A DNA stretch of 36,738 bases from MADRE2 sp964397015 (GTDB lineage Bacteria; Desulfobacterota; Desulfobacteria; Desulfobacterales; Desulfobacteraceae): the NCBI GenBank assembly GCA_964397015.1, contig CAYNHL010000022.1, positions 1-36,738 on the forward strand, written 5' to 3'. Shown piece by piece: positions 22,580-30,984 of this stretch. Numbering within the stretch: the stretch's first letter is position 1; each line of letters opens with the position of its first letter. The position numbers and the translations under genes were made by a program. Below the pieces are notes generated by a model. The model was given only the letters and a program-made list of their open reading frames with translations, made no database searches and was not told where the DNA came from.

Positions 22580-24331
22580 CTACTGATGAATCCTGATGGT
22601 GACACCTATGGATTTAGCTTTGGCACTGAGATCTTCTAAAAGTTCGTTCAATTCAAAGTGCTGGCTCTCTTCTGAAAGCAGCGTCACAACGGTCATCTTC
22701 TGCTCATGCAGCTTTATTGGTTTCTCATCAAGATGATAGCTTTTTTTCAAAGGTTTAATACACTCCATAACTTCGTTCATGGAGTTGAACCGGTCTTCTT
22801 TGTTACGGCGGCACGCCTTCAGGATAAAATGTCTCAGCGCACCCGGGATATGGGGTTGAGCATCCCAGGGATCGGGTATGTCTTCTTCTACATGGAGATC
22901 CATGAGCTTCAGAAGATCATTTTCAGGATAAGGTCTTTTGCCGATAAGGGCTTCATAAACAGTGATGCCGAGAGAATAAATATCAGAGCGCTCATCAACC
23001 GCTTCCATCTCAATCTGTTCAGGAGACATGTAAAATGGAGTACCGGGAAGATCGAAATTGTTTGCTTCAACTGAACAGGCCAGTCCGAAATCAAGAATTT
23101 TAACCGTACCCTTGCTGGTGATGAAAATATTGGCAGGCTTGATATCCTGATGAACGATTCCCCTGGCATGGGCATACTCAAGACCCATGGCAACCTGAAC
23201 CAGATAATCTACGACTTGTTCGCAGGAGAGCTTGCCGGTATCATCAAGAATTTCCTGGAGGGAATTACCTTCAAGCAATTCCATGACAATAAAAATAGTC
23301 TTGTATCTCTCCTCGATATCATAGACCCTGATAATGTTATCGTGGTTCAGCCTGGCAATCAGCATGGCTTCATTTTTAAACCGTTCCAGAAAATCACTTT
23401 CCATGGCCAGGTCATGCTTCATCATTTTTATAGCTACCGGCATGTTTAAAAGTTCATGCCTCCCGCTGTAAACCAGCGCGTAGCCGCCCCTGCCGATCAT
23501 ATACTGGATCAGGTATTTACCGATCCGCCTGTCAGCTATTATTTTACGGGATGCAAACCGCCGGGTTACCAGTTCAGTCAAAAAATTTCTGACTCCAGGG
23601 TGCTCTTTCAGCAAAGTTTCAAATGTATCTTTTTCTATCGACCACAGGATCATGTCAGTTTTGGCGATCACATTGGCGTTTCGAACCTCTCCGGTTAAAA
23701 CCGCCATTTCCCCGACTATTCCCCCTTCTTTTATTTTTGCGACCTGGTGCTTTTCTGAACCCTTTTCAACATAAACAATGCAATAACCTTTCTGGACGAG
23801 AAAAAATGCATCCCCTTTTTCATCCTGCCGCATTATCAGTTCACCTGCCGCTTTATGGCGAATGGTCAATGCATTCAGAAACGGGCACCACCCGCTGCGG
23901 TCGATTGCTTTGAAAAAATTCGTCTGGGTGATAAATAAAAAATCCGCCGGTGATGGAGTACCGATTTCCCTGGCTTTATCGCTGAAGCTGTCCGGATCGA
24001 TTGCCCTGCAGTCTACTCCCATAAGCACCACCTGGCCGGTGCCTTCTTCCAGTTTCCATATACCTTTACATGAAAACCGCTTCCAGCTTACTGTCTCATT
24101 ATCATAAACTTCGATCGTAAAGGGGAAATCCAAAGTATTTGGGAGACTCACTTTCAAGCAGATTCCAAATTCACTCATGTTAAGAATATCGACATAACAG
24201 CTTTTACTTTTCTGGCCGGAATCGCTGCTGGTTGACTGCCCGTTTGTTTCTACATGCAAAATACCTATACCCATGGGGTCCAGTTTCTTGCGTTTCGATC
24301 TTCGTCTATCGCCGGTAACGAACTCTTCCAT
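22580..24331 (-). CDS. PilZ - cyclic-nucleotide-binding - Ser/Thr protein kinase fusion
   Basis: 583 residues. A PilZ domain at about 8-112 has the c-di-GMP signature in both halves: Arg9-x3-Arg13 in DRRRSKR and NMSEFG (NxSxxG). A CRP-type cNMP-binding domain at about 138-255 has GEMAVLTGEVRNAN with Arg217 in the phosphate-binding cassette. A Hanks-type kinase spans about 270-530: G-loop GRGGYALVYSG, Lys302 in VAIKMM, HQDIKPANIF (catalytic Asp396), DFG at 414-416 and SPEQ. The HRD Arg is Gln, so activation-loop control may differ. The C-terminal 50 residues are unassigned. No membrane span is present, so it is a soluble kinase gated by second messengers. The ATG at 24331 has only a weak ribosome site. 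A 17-bp dyad lies 14-30 bases upstream. It is the opposing partner of the PP2C gene. Confidence 0.88.
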   Translation of the reverse strand: MEEFVTGDRRRSKRKKLDPMGIGILHVETNGQSTSSDSGQKSKSCYVDILNMSEFGICLKVSLPNTLDFPFTIEVYDNETVSWKRFSCKGIWKLEEGTGQVVLMGVDCRAIDPDSFSDKAREIGTPSPADFLFITQTNFFKAIDRSGWCPFLNALTIRHKAAGELIMRQDEKGDAFFLVQKGYCIVYVEKGSEKHQVAKIKEGGIVGEMAVLTGEVRNANVIAKTDMILWSIEKDTFETLLKEHPGVRNFLTELVTRRFASRKIIADRRIGKYLIQYMIGRGGYALVYSGRHELLNMPVAIKMMKHDLAMESDFLERFKNEAMLIARLNHDNIIRVYDIEERYKTIFIVMELLEGNSLQEILDDTGKLSCEQVVDYLVQVAMGLEYAHARGIVHQDIKPANIFITSKGTVKILDFGLACSVEANNFDLPGTPFYMSPEQIEMEAVDERSDIYSLGITVYEALIGKRPYPENDLLKLMDLHVEEDIPDPWDAQPHIPGALRHFILKACRRNKEDRFNSMNEVMECIKPLKKSYHLDEKPIKLHEQKMTVVTLLSEESQHFELNELLEDLSAKAKSIGVTIRIHQ

Positions 24332-24344
24332 TATCCAATAACTT

Positions 24345-24361
24345 TTTTACAGGTTGTAAAA
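24345..24361. promoter_or_regulatory. 17-bp dyad upstream of the kinase gene, candidate operator
   Basis: TTTTACA-GGT-TGTAAAA has perfect 7-bp arms and a 3-base centre. It ends 14 bases before the kinase start codon and overlaps a possible TATTTT -10 on the minus strand. This is typical operator geometry. Confidence 0.4.
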
Positions 24362-24438
24362 TAATGATGTATCTGAACAGATTTATTTCAAAATTTGCTT
24401 TTCACGTCAAGAAATAAATTCTTGATGATTTAACTAAA

Positions 24439-24544
24439 CGGCATGCGATTCAGACTGTTCCTGAAAGCCGACTCGGGGCACGCGCTCATGGACCTGAACC
24501 GGAGAAACAACGAGGCCATTGTAGGATTCAGGATTGTTGACTGA
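24439..24544 (+). pseudogene. Gene remnant: 3' end of a second copy of the secreted CARDB-like gene
   Basis: The plus-strand frame encodes RFRLFLKADSGHALMDLNRR followed by NNEAIVGFRIVD and a TGA at 24542-24544, nearly the same as the C-terminus of the protein ending at 21771. Homology starts abruptly at 24439, and no upstream coding part remains. The final 17 bases are also used in antisense by the histidine-kinase gene for its last residues and stop. This is either a leftover of a deleted paralogue or one arm of a duplication around the PP2C/kinase segment. Confidence 0.75.
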
Positions 24545-26297
24545 CCGTATCAGCATCGGACAGATAACGGGGGAGGCATATTTCAAAACTGCTCCCGTTA
24601 CCGGGCGAGCTGTTTACATGGATGACCCCGCTGTTCTGCCGTACGATGCCATAGACAGTGGCCAGGCCCAGGCCTGTTCCTTTTCCCAGATCCTTGGTGG
24701 TGAAGAAAGGCTCAAACAGGTTGGCCAGGGTCTGTTTGTCCATGCCGCATCCAGTATCGCTGACCGCCAGCACCACAAAGTCTCCGGGAATAAAATCCTC
24801 CTGCCGTCCCCCGGAGAGCTGTTTGAGTTCCGTCATCCGTGTTTCAATGATAATCCTGCCCACGTCTCCTATGGCATCCCGGGCGTTCACACACAGGTTG
24901 ACCAGGATCTGGTCGACCTGTGAGGGATCTATTTTAACCAGCCACAGGTCAGGTGCTGGATGCCATGACAGATTGATATTTTCGCCGATGAGCCGCCGGA
25001 GCATGTCCAGCATGGCTTCTACCGTCCGGTTCAAATCAAGCGCCCTGGGAGCGACAGCCTGCCGCCTTGCAAACCCCAGCAGCTGGCGGGTAATGACGGC
25101 TGAACGGTTTGCGGCATTGAAGATTTCATTGAGGGCCTGGTGAAGGGGATGGCCTGGTGGTGCCTGTTCCAAAGCCAGCTCGGTGTTGCCGATTATGATA
25201 CTCAGCATATTGTTGAAATCATGGGCCACGCCTCCGGCCAGCCGCCCGATGGATTCCATTTTCCGGGCCTGGTTGAAATGGGCCTCCAGTTTCTTTCGTT
25301 CAGACACATCCCGGGCGATACCGAGTATCACCCTCTGCCCATTCAATTCAAACGGGCAGGTATGAATTTCAACAACAATTTCTCCAAGGCTGCGTGACTT
25401 CAGGTCGAGCTCATCAGGTCCTGTTTTTTCTCCCCGGATATTTTTTTCCAGAAGGGCAAAGGCTAAAGGCAGCTGGTCACGCGGAAGAATATGAAGTGTT
25501 TGAAATGATTTTCCTATAAACTTTTCACGGGATACTCCCATCAAAGTCTCCGCGGCCTTGTTGCCGTCCAGGAACTTTCCTTCAAGGTCAGTGAGATAGA
25601 AGGCATCCGGAGCCATTTCAAACAGTGTCCTGAACTGCAGCTCGCTTTGTTTCAAACGATCTTCAGCCTGTGTTCGCTGCCCTATTTCTTCCGAAAGGTT
25701 TTCATTTACCATGGAAAGGTCATCTGCCTGCTGTTGAACAGTTTTCACAGACCTGATCAAATGCTGTTGAACCATGCCTGAACTCAAAATAAGAGCACCT
25801 GACAAAAGAGAAAAAACCGCGGATGCCGTAATCCATGAAATCAATTGTCCTGTAGTGGCGGGCATTCCGGGAGTCACATCGATCACGCCATAAACAAACG
25901 CCATGCCCACTCCCAGTATTGAAACAAGGCAGATTCCGGCTGTGGCCAGGCCCAGGGGGATACCCAGCAGTACAGTTGCCAGCACCGAGAGGGTCAAAAA
26001 AATTTCAATGCCCGCACCGCCAAACGAAAAATGGACCAGGTTGAAAAGTGAAATCAGGTACAGGCATGCCAGCATCACCCCGGCACTGAAACCAAAAGGC
26101 AGACGTTCGAAAGACAGGGCGGTGAAAAAAACAACCAGGTAAAACGACCCATACAAAAAGATCCCGCTGAGCTGATCCAGCCTCACCGCTTCAAGGCAGG
26201 CAACCGCCAGCGCCGGCAGGCCCAGCAGCAGCAGTATGACAAGCATACCCCTGAGCAGCCGGCGCTGCATGGAAACCAGGGAATCAGGCGGGATCAT
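24528..26297 (-). CDS. Membrane PAS histidine kinase, probably 3'-truncated
   Basis: 589 residues. The N-terminal membrane domain (about 1-175) has five or six hydrophobic spans, MASE-like with no large external loop. A coiled coil at about 180-220 leads to PAS at about 225-340 (LFEMAPDAFYLTDLEGKFLDGN). HisKA has GGVAHDFNNML, and the HATPase has LCVNARDAI, DTGCGM and GKGTGLGLATVYGIV. The catalytic part closely resembles that of the hybrid kinase at 3265-5790. That kinase continues after LPR into a receiver, while this one ends after CLPRYLSDADTVSQQS. Its final four codons and stop lie inside the duplicated gene fragment, so a receiver may have been lost. The ATG at 26297 has AGGAG ten bases upstream and starts 13 bp after the GcvT-GlyA stop. 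Confidence 0.85.
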   Translation of the reverse strand: MIPPDSLVSMQRRLLRGMLVILLLLGLPALAVACLEAVRLDQLSGIFLYGSFYLVVFFTALSFERLPFGFSAGVMLACLYLISLFNLVHFSFGGAGIEIFLTLSVLATVLLGIPLGLATAGICLVSILGVGMAFVYGVIDVTPGMPATTGQLISWITASAVFSLLSGALILSSGMVQQHLIRSVKTVQQQADDLSMVNENLSEEIGQRTQAEDRLKQSELQFRTLFEMAPDAFYLTDLEGKFLDGNKAAETLMGVSREKFIGKSFQTLHILPRDQLPLAFALLEKNIRGEKTGPDELDLKSRSLGEIVVEIHTCPFELNGQRVILGIARDVSERKKLEAHFNQARKMESIGRLAGGVAHDFNNMLSIIIGNTELALEQAPPGHPLHQALNEIFNAANRSAVITRQLLGFARRQAVAPRALDLNRTVEAMLDMLRRLIGENINLSWHPAPDLWLVKIDPSQVDQILVNLCVNARDAIGDVGRIIIETRMTELKQLSGGRQEDFIPGDFVVLAVSDTGCGMDKQTLANLFEPFFTTKDLGKGTGLGLATVYGIVRQNSGVIHVNSSPGNGSSFEICLPRYLSDADTVSQQS

Positions 26298-26310
26298 GTT
26301 TCAAGTTCTC

Positions 26311-28974
26311 CTATTTCAAGGCCTTGAGCAGGGATGCGGCAGTATCCATGATTTCGGACTGCTTGAAACAAAACTGCATTTCTGTCAGCCTCTGTCTCAT
26401 CTCAACGATCTTTTCTTTTACATTGGCATGCCTGAGGATGCAATCCGCCATCAGCCCGGCAAGCAGTTGAAAATCGGTTTTTGCCATGCCGAACCTCGTC
26501 ATTTCAGAAACGCCCATCCTGAGAGCGCCGGATGCTGTAAAACCTTCTTCCTCTGGAGTGGCCTGGTAGTTCACGATGATATTATTGGCTTCGAGCTCCC
26601 TTGCAACCTGCGCAGCCTTTGCGTACCCCACATTCACGACGACCTGGTGGGTTTCGGTAAATGAAATGGACGGATCACCCGCCACATCCAGGCCCTGCTC
26701 TTTCAATGCGGCAGCGAAGGTCCTGGCGTTGGAAACGACTGTTTTCTGGTAGGCATCCTTGAAATGATTCATCTCGTAGGCAGACATCAAAAGACCTGTC
26801 ATGGTGCCCAAGTGGTGGTTGCTGACACTTCCCGGGAAGGTACGCCGCCGGATCGCCTCCCAGAGATCACCGGCCGGGTCCTGTTCGTCAAAATCAGCTG
26901 CAATGATGCCACGCTGGGTCCCGAAATATGTTTTGTGGGTCGACCCGGTAACGATATGGGCTCCCTCTTTCAGTGGTTCCTGGAAATAAGGGCCGTAAAG
27001 CCCGAGCACATGGGCCATGTCGTACATGACCATACCCGCTGGACAGAATTCATCCATCAGTGCCCGGATCTGCGCCACCGGCTCCTTGTGGAGAATCATG
27101 CTTTTTCCCAGGATTACCAGCTCCGGCTGGTGCTCTTTTATAATCTGCCTGCACTCCTCGATATCAATTTTATATGGGTTGTCGGGTTCAACCGGGAAAT
27201 TGACGACCGCGGGCTTTTCGGTTCTCGGATCCCGGGCCACAAAATCCCTGAGCGCTCCCATGGGCTGGGCGCTCAAATGTCCGCCCCTTATAATGTGGTT
27301 GTTCATGATTTTTTTGATCCGCCGCTGTTCGCTTTTCCGGTCGGCACGGTTCAAAAAATCCACCAGTCCGCTGAAAACGGCTGTATTGGCCATCTGTCCC
27401 GAAATTGTCCTGGATTCGATATTCCGGCAGCCAAAAAACCTTTGAAACTCCTGGTTCAAAAGTCTTTCCACCTCCTGGATAAAACCCGTGCCCTGGTAAT
27501 AGAACACGTCTTCTCCCATAAAAGCCCTGATCTCCTTGTGTTCGGCATACCGGTTGACAGGGTCACTTATGGACAAAAGCCTTGACAGGTAAGACTGGCT
27601 CATTTCAGACGGGATCAGGTTTATACAGGCGGTCTGCCGCCAGGTATGGTTGCCCAGGGCCCTTGACAGCAGTTGCTGTGCCAGGGCGGGATACCTGCCG
27701 GCACCACCGGCTGGAGCTTTTGCCTTGTCAAAATCCGGCAGCCGGTCCCAGGGAATGGATCGTACGTATGGAGGGGCATCGGCACTCATGTGAAGTGGAA
27801 CCACTATGCAGGCACATCGCTTATTGCGGATCAGGGTTTCCAGAACGTCGCCTTCACCAATTTTGCTGTCAATAAAGGCCATGGCCACGGCCCTTCTTGC
27901 GGGCTTCTCCCTGAAGGCTGCATCCAGCCCGCTGCCTTCAGGCTCAAAATAGGGAACCATGGTCCCGGAGGTGACGTATCCCACCTGCCGGTCACCTTTA
28001 AATACCGGGTATCCCTCACGGACTATGCCCTTGCCGGTAACGGCCAGGGGCATGATCCGGGACGGCAGGTCCGATATATCGTCAAACCGTTGATCGATGA
28101 TACGCCTGAGGGCCTGGTACTGCCTTGATAACGAGGATTTTCCGATAAAATCGCCCTTGAGGGGAGAAAAACTGACAGCAAACCTTGAAAGACGGGACGC
28201 GAACACCGGAATTTCCTTCCCTTCCAGGTCTATCCCCAGTTCATGACCGTACAGGGGCAGGCAGGCCTCCAGCCGAAGGGTATCCCGGGCGCCAAGCCCG
28301 ACAGGGACCGCACCTTTTTCCATCAGCAGGTCCCAGATTTCTACAGCCCGGCCGCTGTCCACAAAAAGCTCAAATCCCAGCGGTTCCCCCGTGTATCCGG
28401 TTCTTGCGACAAGGACCTTGGTCCCGTCGATAAAAACTGTGCCAAGACGGTTCCTGGCCGGGTCCGGCAGGGTGCCCCGGGTTACAGTCTCTTTCATTAT
28501 ATTACGGGAAAGCGGCCCCTGGAGCGAAATCATGGATATTTGTAAGGTATGGTCCTGCATTTCAACATCTGGAAAAAAAGCCAGGTGTTTCTGGAAATGT
28601 TCCAGGTCTTTATCTTTGTTGGCGGCATTGACCACCAGCAGGTATTCATCCGGTTTGAACCTGTAAAGATATGCGTCATCCACCGCACCGCCGGTTTGAG
28701 TGGGAATAAGGGTATACTGGCTTTCACCTGGGTCCAGGGCCGCCGCATTGTTGGAAAGGACGTGCTGAAGAAACGAAAGGCTGTCCTTCCCCCTGAAAAC
28801 AATCCTTCCCATGTGTGATACATCGAAAAGCCCGGCTGTTTTTCTAGTGGCCATATGTTCATGGATAATACCTGACGGGTATTGAAGGGGCATTTCCCAG
28901 CCCCCGAAACCTACGAGAGTGGCATCAAGATCCAGATGCTTTTTATATAAAGCTGTTTTTAAATACGAGCTCAT
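26311..28974 (-). CDS. gcvT-glyA: Fused aminomethyltransferase (GcvT) - serine hydroxymethyltransferase-like (GlyA) protein
   Basis: 887 residues from the ATG at 28974 (AAGGA eight bases upstream); a longer frame to 29013 is not needed. GcvT at about 1-395 has GLFDVSHMGRI, TGGAVDDAYLY with the folate-site Asp pair near 99-100, and TGYTGEPLGFEL. GlyA-like at about 430-887 has MYDMAHVLGL (PLP-contacting Asp652) and GSTHKTYFGTQRG with the PLP Lys681. The usual YAEGYPGKRYYGG of SHMT is replaced by a divergent stretch (YAEHKEIRAFMGEDVFYYQG). The fusion would couple methylene-H4-folate production from glycine to serine synthesis or cleavage and could channel the folate intermediate. No other glycine-cleavage gene (gcvP, gcvH, lpd) is in the window. 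A membrane histidine kinase follows 13 bp downstream. Confidence 0.9.
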   Translation of the reverse strand: MSSYLKTALYKKHLDLDATLVGFGGWEMPLQYPSGIIHEHMATRKTAGLFDVSHMGRIVFRGKDSLSFLQHVLSNNAAALDPGESQYTLIPTQTGGAVDDAYLYRFKPDEYLLVVNAANKDKDLEHFQKHLAFFPDVEMQDHTLQISMISLQGPLSRNIMKETVTRGTLPDPARNRLGTVFIDGTKVLVARTGYTGEPLGFELFVDSGRAVEIWDLLMEKGAVPVGLGARDTLRLEACLPLYGHELGIDLEGKEIPVFASRLSRFAVSFSPLKGDFIGKSSLSRQYQALRRIIDQRFDDISDLPSRIMPLAVTGKGIVREGYPVFKGDRQVGYVTSGTMVPYFEPEGSGLDAAFREKPARRAVAMAFIDSKIGEGDVLETLIRNKRCACIVVPLHMSADAPPYVRSIPWDRLPDFDKAKAPAGGAGRYPALAQQLLSRALGNHTWRQTACINLIPSEMSQSYLSRLLSISDPVNRYAEHKEIRAFMGEDVFYYQGTGFIQEVERLLNQEFQRFFGCRNIESRTISGQMANTAVFSGLVDFLNRADRKSEQRRIKKIMNNHIIRGGHLSAQPMGALRDFVARDPRTEKPAVVNFPVEPDNPYKIDIEECRQIIKEHQPELVILGKSMILHKEPVAQIRALMDEFCPAGMVMYDMAHVLGLYGPYFQEPLKEGAHIVTGSTHKTYFGTQRGIIAADFDEQDPAGDLWEAIRRRTFPGSVSNHHLGTMTGLLMSAYEMNHFKDAYQKTVVSNARTFAAALKEQGLDVAGDPSISFTETHQVVVNVGYAKAAQVARELEANNIIVNYQATPEEEGFTASGALRMGVSEMTRFGMAKTDFQLLAGLMADCILRHANVKEKIVEMRQRLTEMQFCFKQSEIMDTAASLLKALK

Positions 28975-29009
28975 GAAAATTTCCTTGGTAAATGGTGAAG
29001 TGTTGAAAA

Positions 29010-29038
29010 ACACTAATCAAAACCTGCACATCTGTCAA
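29010..29038 (-). promoter_or_regulatory. Candidate sigma-70 promoter for gcvT-glyA
   Basis: On the minus strand: TTGACA (29038-29033), a 17-base spacer, then TAGTGT (29015-29010). The -35 is perfect and the -10 matches 3 of 6. A GAAA-capped stem (AGTGTT-GAAA-AACACT, 28999-29014) overlaps the start region. Confidence 0.45.
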
Positions 29039-29127
29039 CAGCTATCCTTGACCGGCATCCGTCTTTGGTGATACATAAGACAGGTGAAAAAAAACAAGGC
29101 CTGCCACTGAATTCAAGGAGCGGTTAC

Positions 29128-29499
29128 ATGGAAGGAAAACCTTTGCCCAGTGTATTTTTCCACTTCAGATTCAAATTCCTGGCCATTACATCCATGGCCT
29201 TTCTCATGTTCATCATACTGTCCGCTTCATCTGATTTCAGCCACTTTGCCGACAGTTTACAATTCAAGCTGATGGGTCCTTTTTTCATAGGCTCAGCCCT
29301 GATGTTCCTTGTGTTCAGGAAATTTCCAATCAAGTGCCCTCATTGTTACAAGGTCCTGCCGTCAAAAAAGGACTGGACCTGTCTTTTATGCAAAAAGCCT
29401 CAGGGAAAGGACCGGTACCTAGTGGAAAAATGCCTTCACTGCCGGGAAATACCTGTCACCGGTTTCTGTGATCACTGCAAAAAAGAATTCAGGCTTTGA
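29128..29499 (+). CDS. Membrane protein with C-terminal zinc-ribbon pairs
   Basis: About 123 residues from the ATG at 29128, which has AAGGAG ten bases upstream; upstream codons to 29065 look non-coding. Two hydrophobic spans lie at about 16-35 and 50-67. The C-terminal 55 residues have four CxxC knuckles (CPHC, CLLC, CLHC, CDHC), consistent with two zinc ribbons on the cytoplasmic side. I do not recognise a named family. It is divergent from gcvT-glyA and convergent with the CBS-DUF294 gene. No function is assigned; binding of nucleic acid or protein by the ribbons is possible. Confidence 0.65.
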   Translation: MEGKPLPSVFFHFRFKFLAITSMAFLMFIILSASSDFSHFADSLQFKLMGPFFIGSALMFLVFRKFPIKCPHCYKVLPSKKDWTCLLCKKPQGKDRYLVEKCLHCREIPVTGFCDHCKKEFRL

Positions 29500-29528
29500 A
29501 GCAGCAGGGCCGGGCACAAAAAAATAAG

Positions 29529-30983
29529 TCAAACCACCCCTGTAAACTCCATATTGAGCTTCTGCTGGTATTTATCTATTATCTTGAAAATTTCCTTTAG
29601 CATGTACCGGTCCAGGCGGGGCAGGTTGTCGGGGTTGATATAGTTGTCCGGCTCCCTGCCCTCGTCCATTATGGTGGTGATCTGGCGGCGGAAACGCAGT
29701 TTCATCACATAGTTATATGCATAGACAATATCCTGGTATTCCCTGGGCGTAATGGCCTTGACGGTATAAAGCCTAAAGAGCCTTTCCAGGGTATTGGTCA
29801 GGGGAATTCCGTTTTGAAGGGCATAAACCCTTGTAACGTCAATTATGGGCAGCATGGCGTACTTTAAATCGAGGGCATCCTTGTTTTCCCCGTGTGACTC
29901 CACGCGCAGTTTCCCGAACGGGCCGATGGGGGGTCGAAAATACATCGCATTCTCGGTCATGTTTCTCAAAAAGCCGGCCCATCCGCTGATGGCATCGAAC
30001 AGGTAAGCCTCGAGTTCTTTTGAAAGGGAAAGATCTCCGCAGGTCCCCCTGAAATCGAAAAAAATACATGAATTTAAAAGATCCTCCGGTCCGGCCTTGC
30101 GTATCCACTGGTGAAAATACTGTTTCCACGTGGCAAGGGGCTGGCACCACTTTGGATTTTGAGCCATGTTATCCCCTTCACACAAACGGTATCCGGCTGC
30201 ATCCAGCCGTTTGCAGACCAGGGATGATAGAGCTTGAAAATATTTTGAAGCGGCGACTTCATCTGACTTTGACGTTCTGTCTTCATAAACTATGGCATTG
30301 TCCTGGTCCGATACCAGGGTCTGTTCTTTTCTGCCTTCAGAACCCATGGTCAAAAAAACGAACCGGCAGGGCGGCGGGCCGATTTCCTCGAGGCTGAAGG
30401 CCATTATCCTTTCCAGGATTGCATCGGAAAAAGTGGTGATCAGTCCTGTTATATATTCCGGATTGACTCCTTTCTGGATGGGGTCAAGCAACGCCCGGCA
30501 GAGTTTTTCGTGAATGTTCTCGAGATCCGGCATCGATCCGGCATATTTAACTGACTGGATCAAAAGAAAAGAGGATTTGGTCTGTGCCGCGATCAGGTCT
30601 TTTTCCGCCAGAATCCCGGAGATATCTCCCGATTTCCCACAGACAGCCAGGTGGCGCCTTTCTTCTTTGATCATGGTCAAAAAGGCTTCAAACACCCTGC
30701 AGTCTGCAGGAATGGAAATCACGGGCGATGACATGATACCTGACACCGGTGTATCAGCAGGCAGGCCTGCGGCAAGCACTTTTTCCCGAAAATCGGCATC
30801 CGTGACAATGCCTGCAGCTTTCCGGGAGCTGTCCTTGACCAGGATCGCACTGGCATTGCGGCGGCTCATTTTTTCAGCCGCCTCTTTTGCCGGGGTGTTT
30901 TCCCGGCAGGTGACAATATTGGGACGGAATATCTCATAGAGCGGCTGATTGAAAAAATCCAGGTAAAAGTTTTCCCCTTCCAT
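29529..30983 (-). CDS. CBS - DUF294 nucleotidyltransferase-like signalling protein
   Basis: 484 residues. A CBS pair at about 12-135 has NIVTCRENTPAKEAAEKM and VSGIMSSPVISIPAD. The DUF294 putative nucleotidyltransferase domain at about 155-300 has the GlnD-like motif MGSEGRKEQTLVSDQDNAIV (Gly-Ser ... Asp-x-Asp). A DUF294 C-terminal helical domain spans about 335-470. The N-terminal cNMP domain often found in this family is absent. Family members are linked to acetyl-CoA synthetase/symporter loci, and this one is too. It probably modifies or senses a partner in response to adenylate charge; the target is unknown. GGAGA precedes the ATG at 30983, just one base after the LemA-like stop, so the two are tightly coupled. 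Confidence 0.85.
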   Translation of the reverse strand: MEGENFYLDFFNQPLYEIFRPNIVTCRENTPAKEAAEKMSRRNASAILVKDSSRKAAGIVTDADFREKVLAAGLPADTPVSGIMSSPVISIPADCRVFEAFLTMIKEERRHLAVCGKSGDISGILAEKDLIAAQTKSSFLLIQSVKYAGSMPDLENIHEKLCRALLDPIQKGVNPEYITGLITTFSDAILERIMAFSLEEIGPPPCRFVFLTMGSEGRKEQTLVSDQDNAIVYEDRTSKSDEVAASKYFQALSSLVCKRLDAAGYRLCEGDNMAQNPKWCQPLATWKQYFHQWIRKAGPEDLLNSCIFFDFRGTCGDLSLSKELEAYLFDAISGWAGFLRNMTENAMYFRPPIGPFGKLRVESHGENKDALDLKYAMLPIIDVTRVYALQNGIPLTNTLERLFRLYTVKAITPREYQDIVYAYNYVMKLRFRRQITTIMDEGREPDNYINPDNLPRLDRYMLKEIFKIIDKYQQKLNMEFTGVV

Positions 30984-30984
30984 C

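Noticed and set aside
5871..24439. Twelve-base word ATTTAACTAAAC near 5871-5882 and, inverted, near 24428-24439
   Set aside because: A shared AT-rich 12-mer is expected many times by chance in a window of this size, and flanking bases do not match.
26764..27585. 273-codon plus-strand open frame
   Set aside because: Antisense to the GlyA half of the fusion; no recognisable domain or ribosome site.
28999..29014. GAAA-capped hairpin before gcvT-glyA considered as part of a glycine riboswitch
   Set aside because: The leader is too short, no paired aptamer-like fold is visible, and the hairpin overlaps the predicted -10 and start site.
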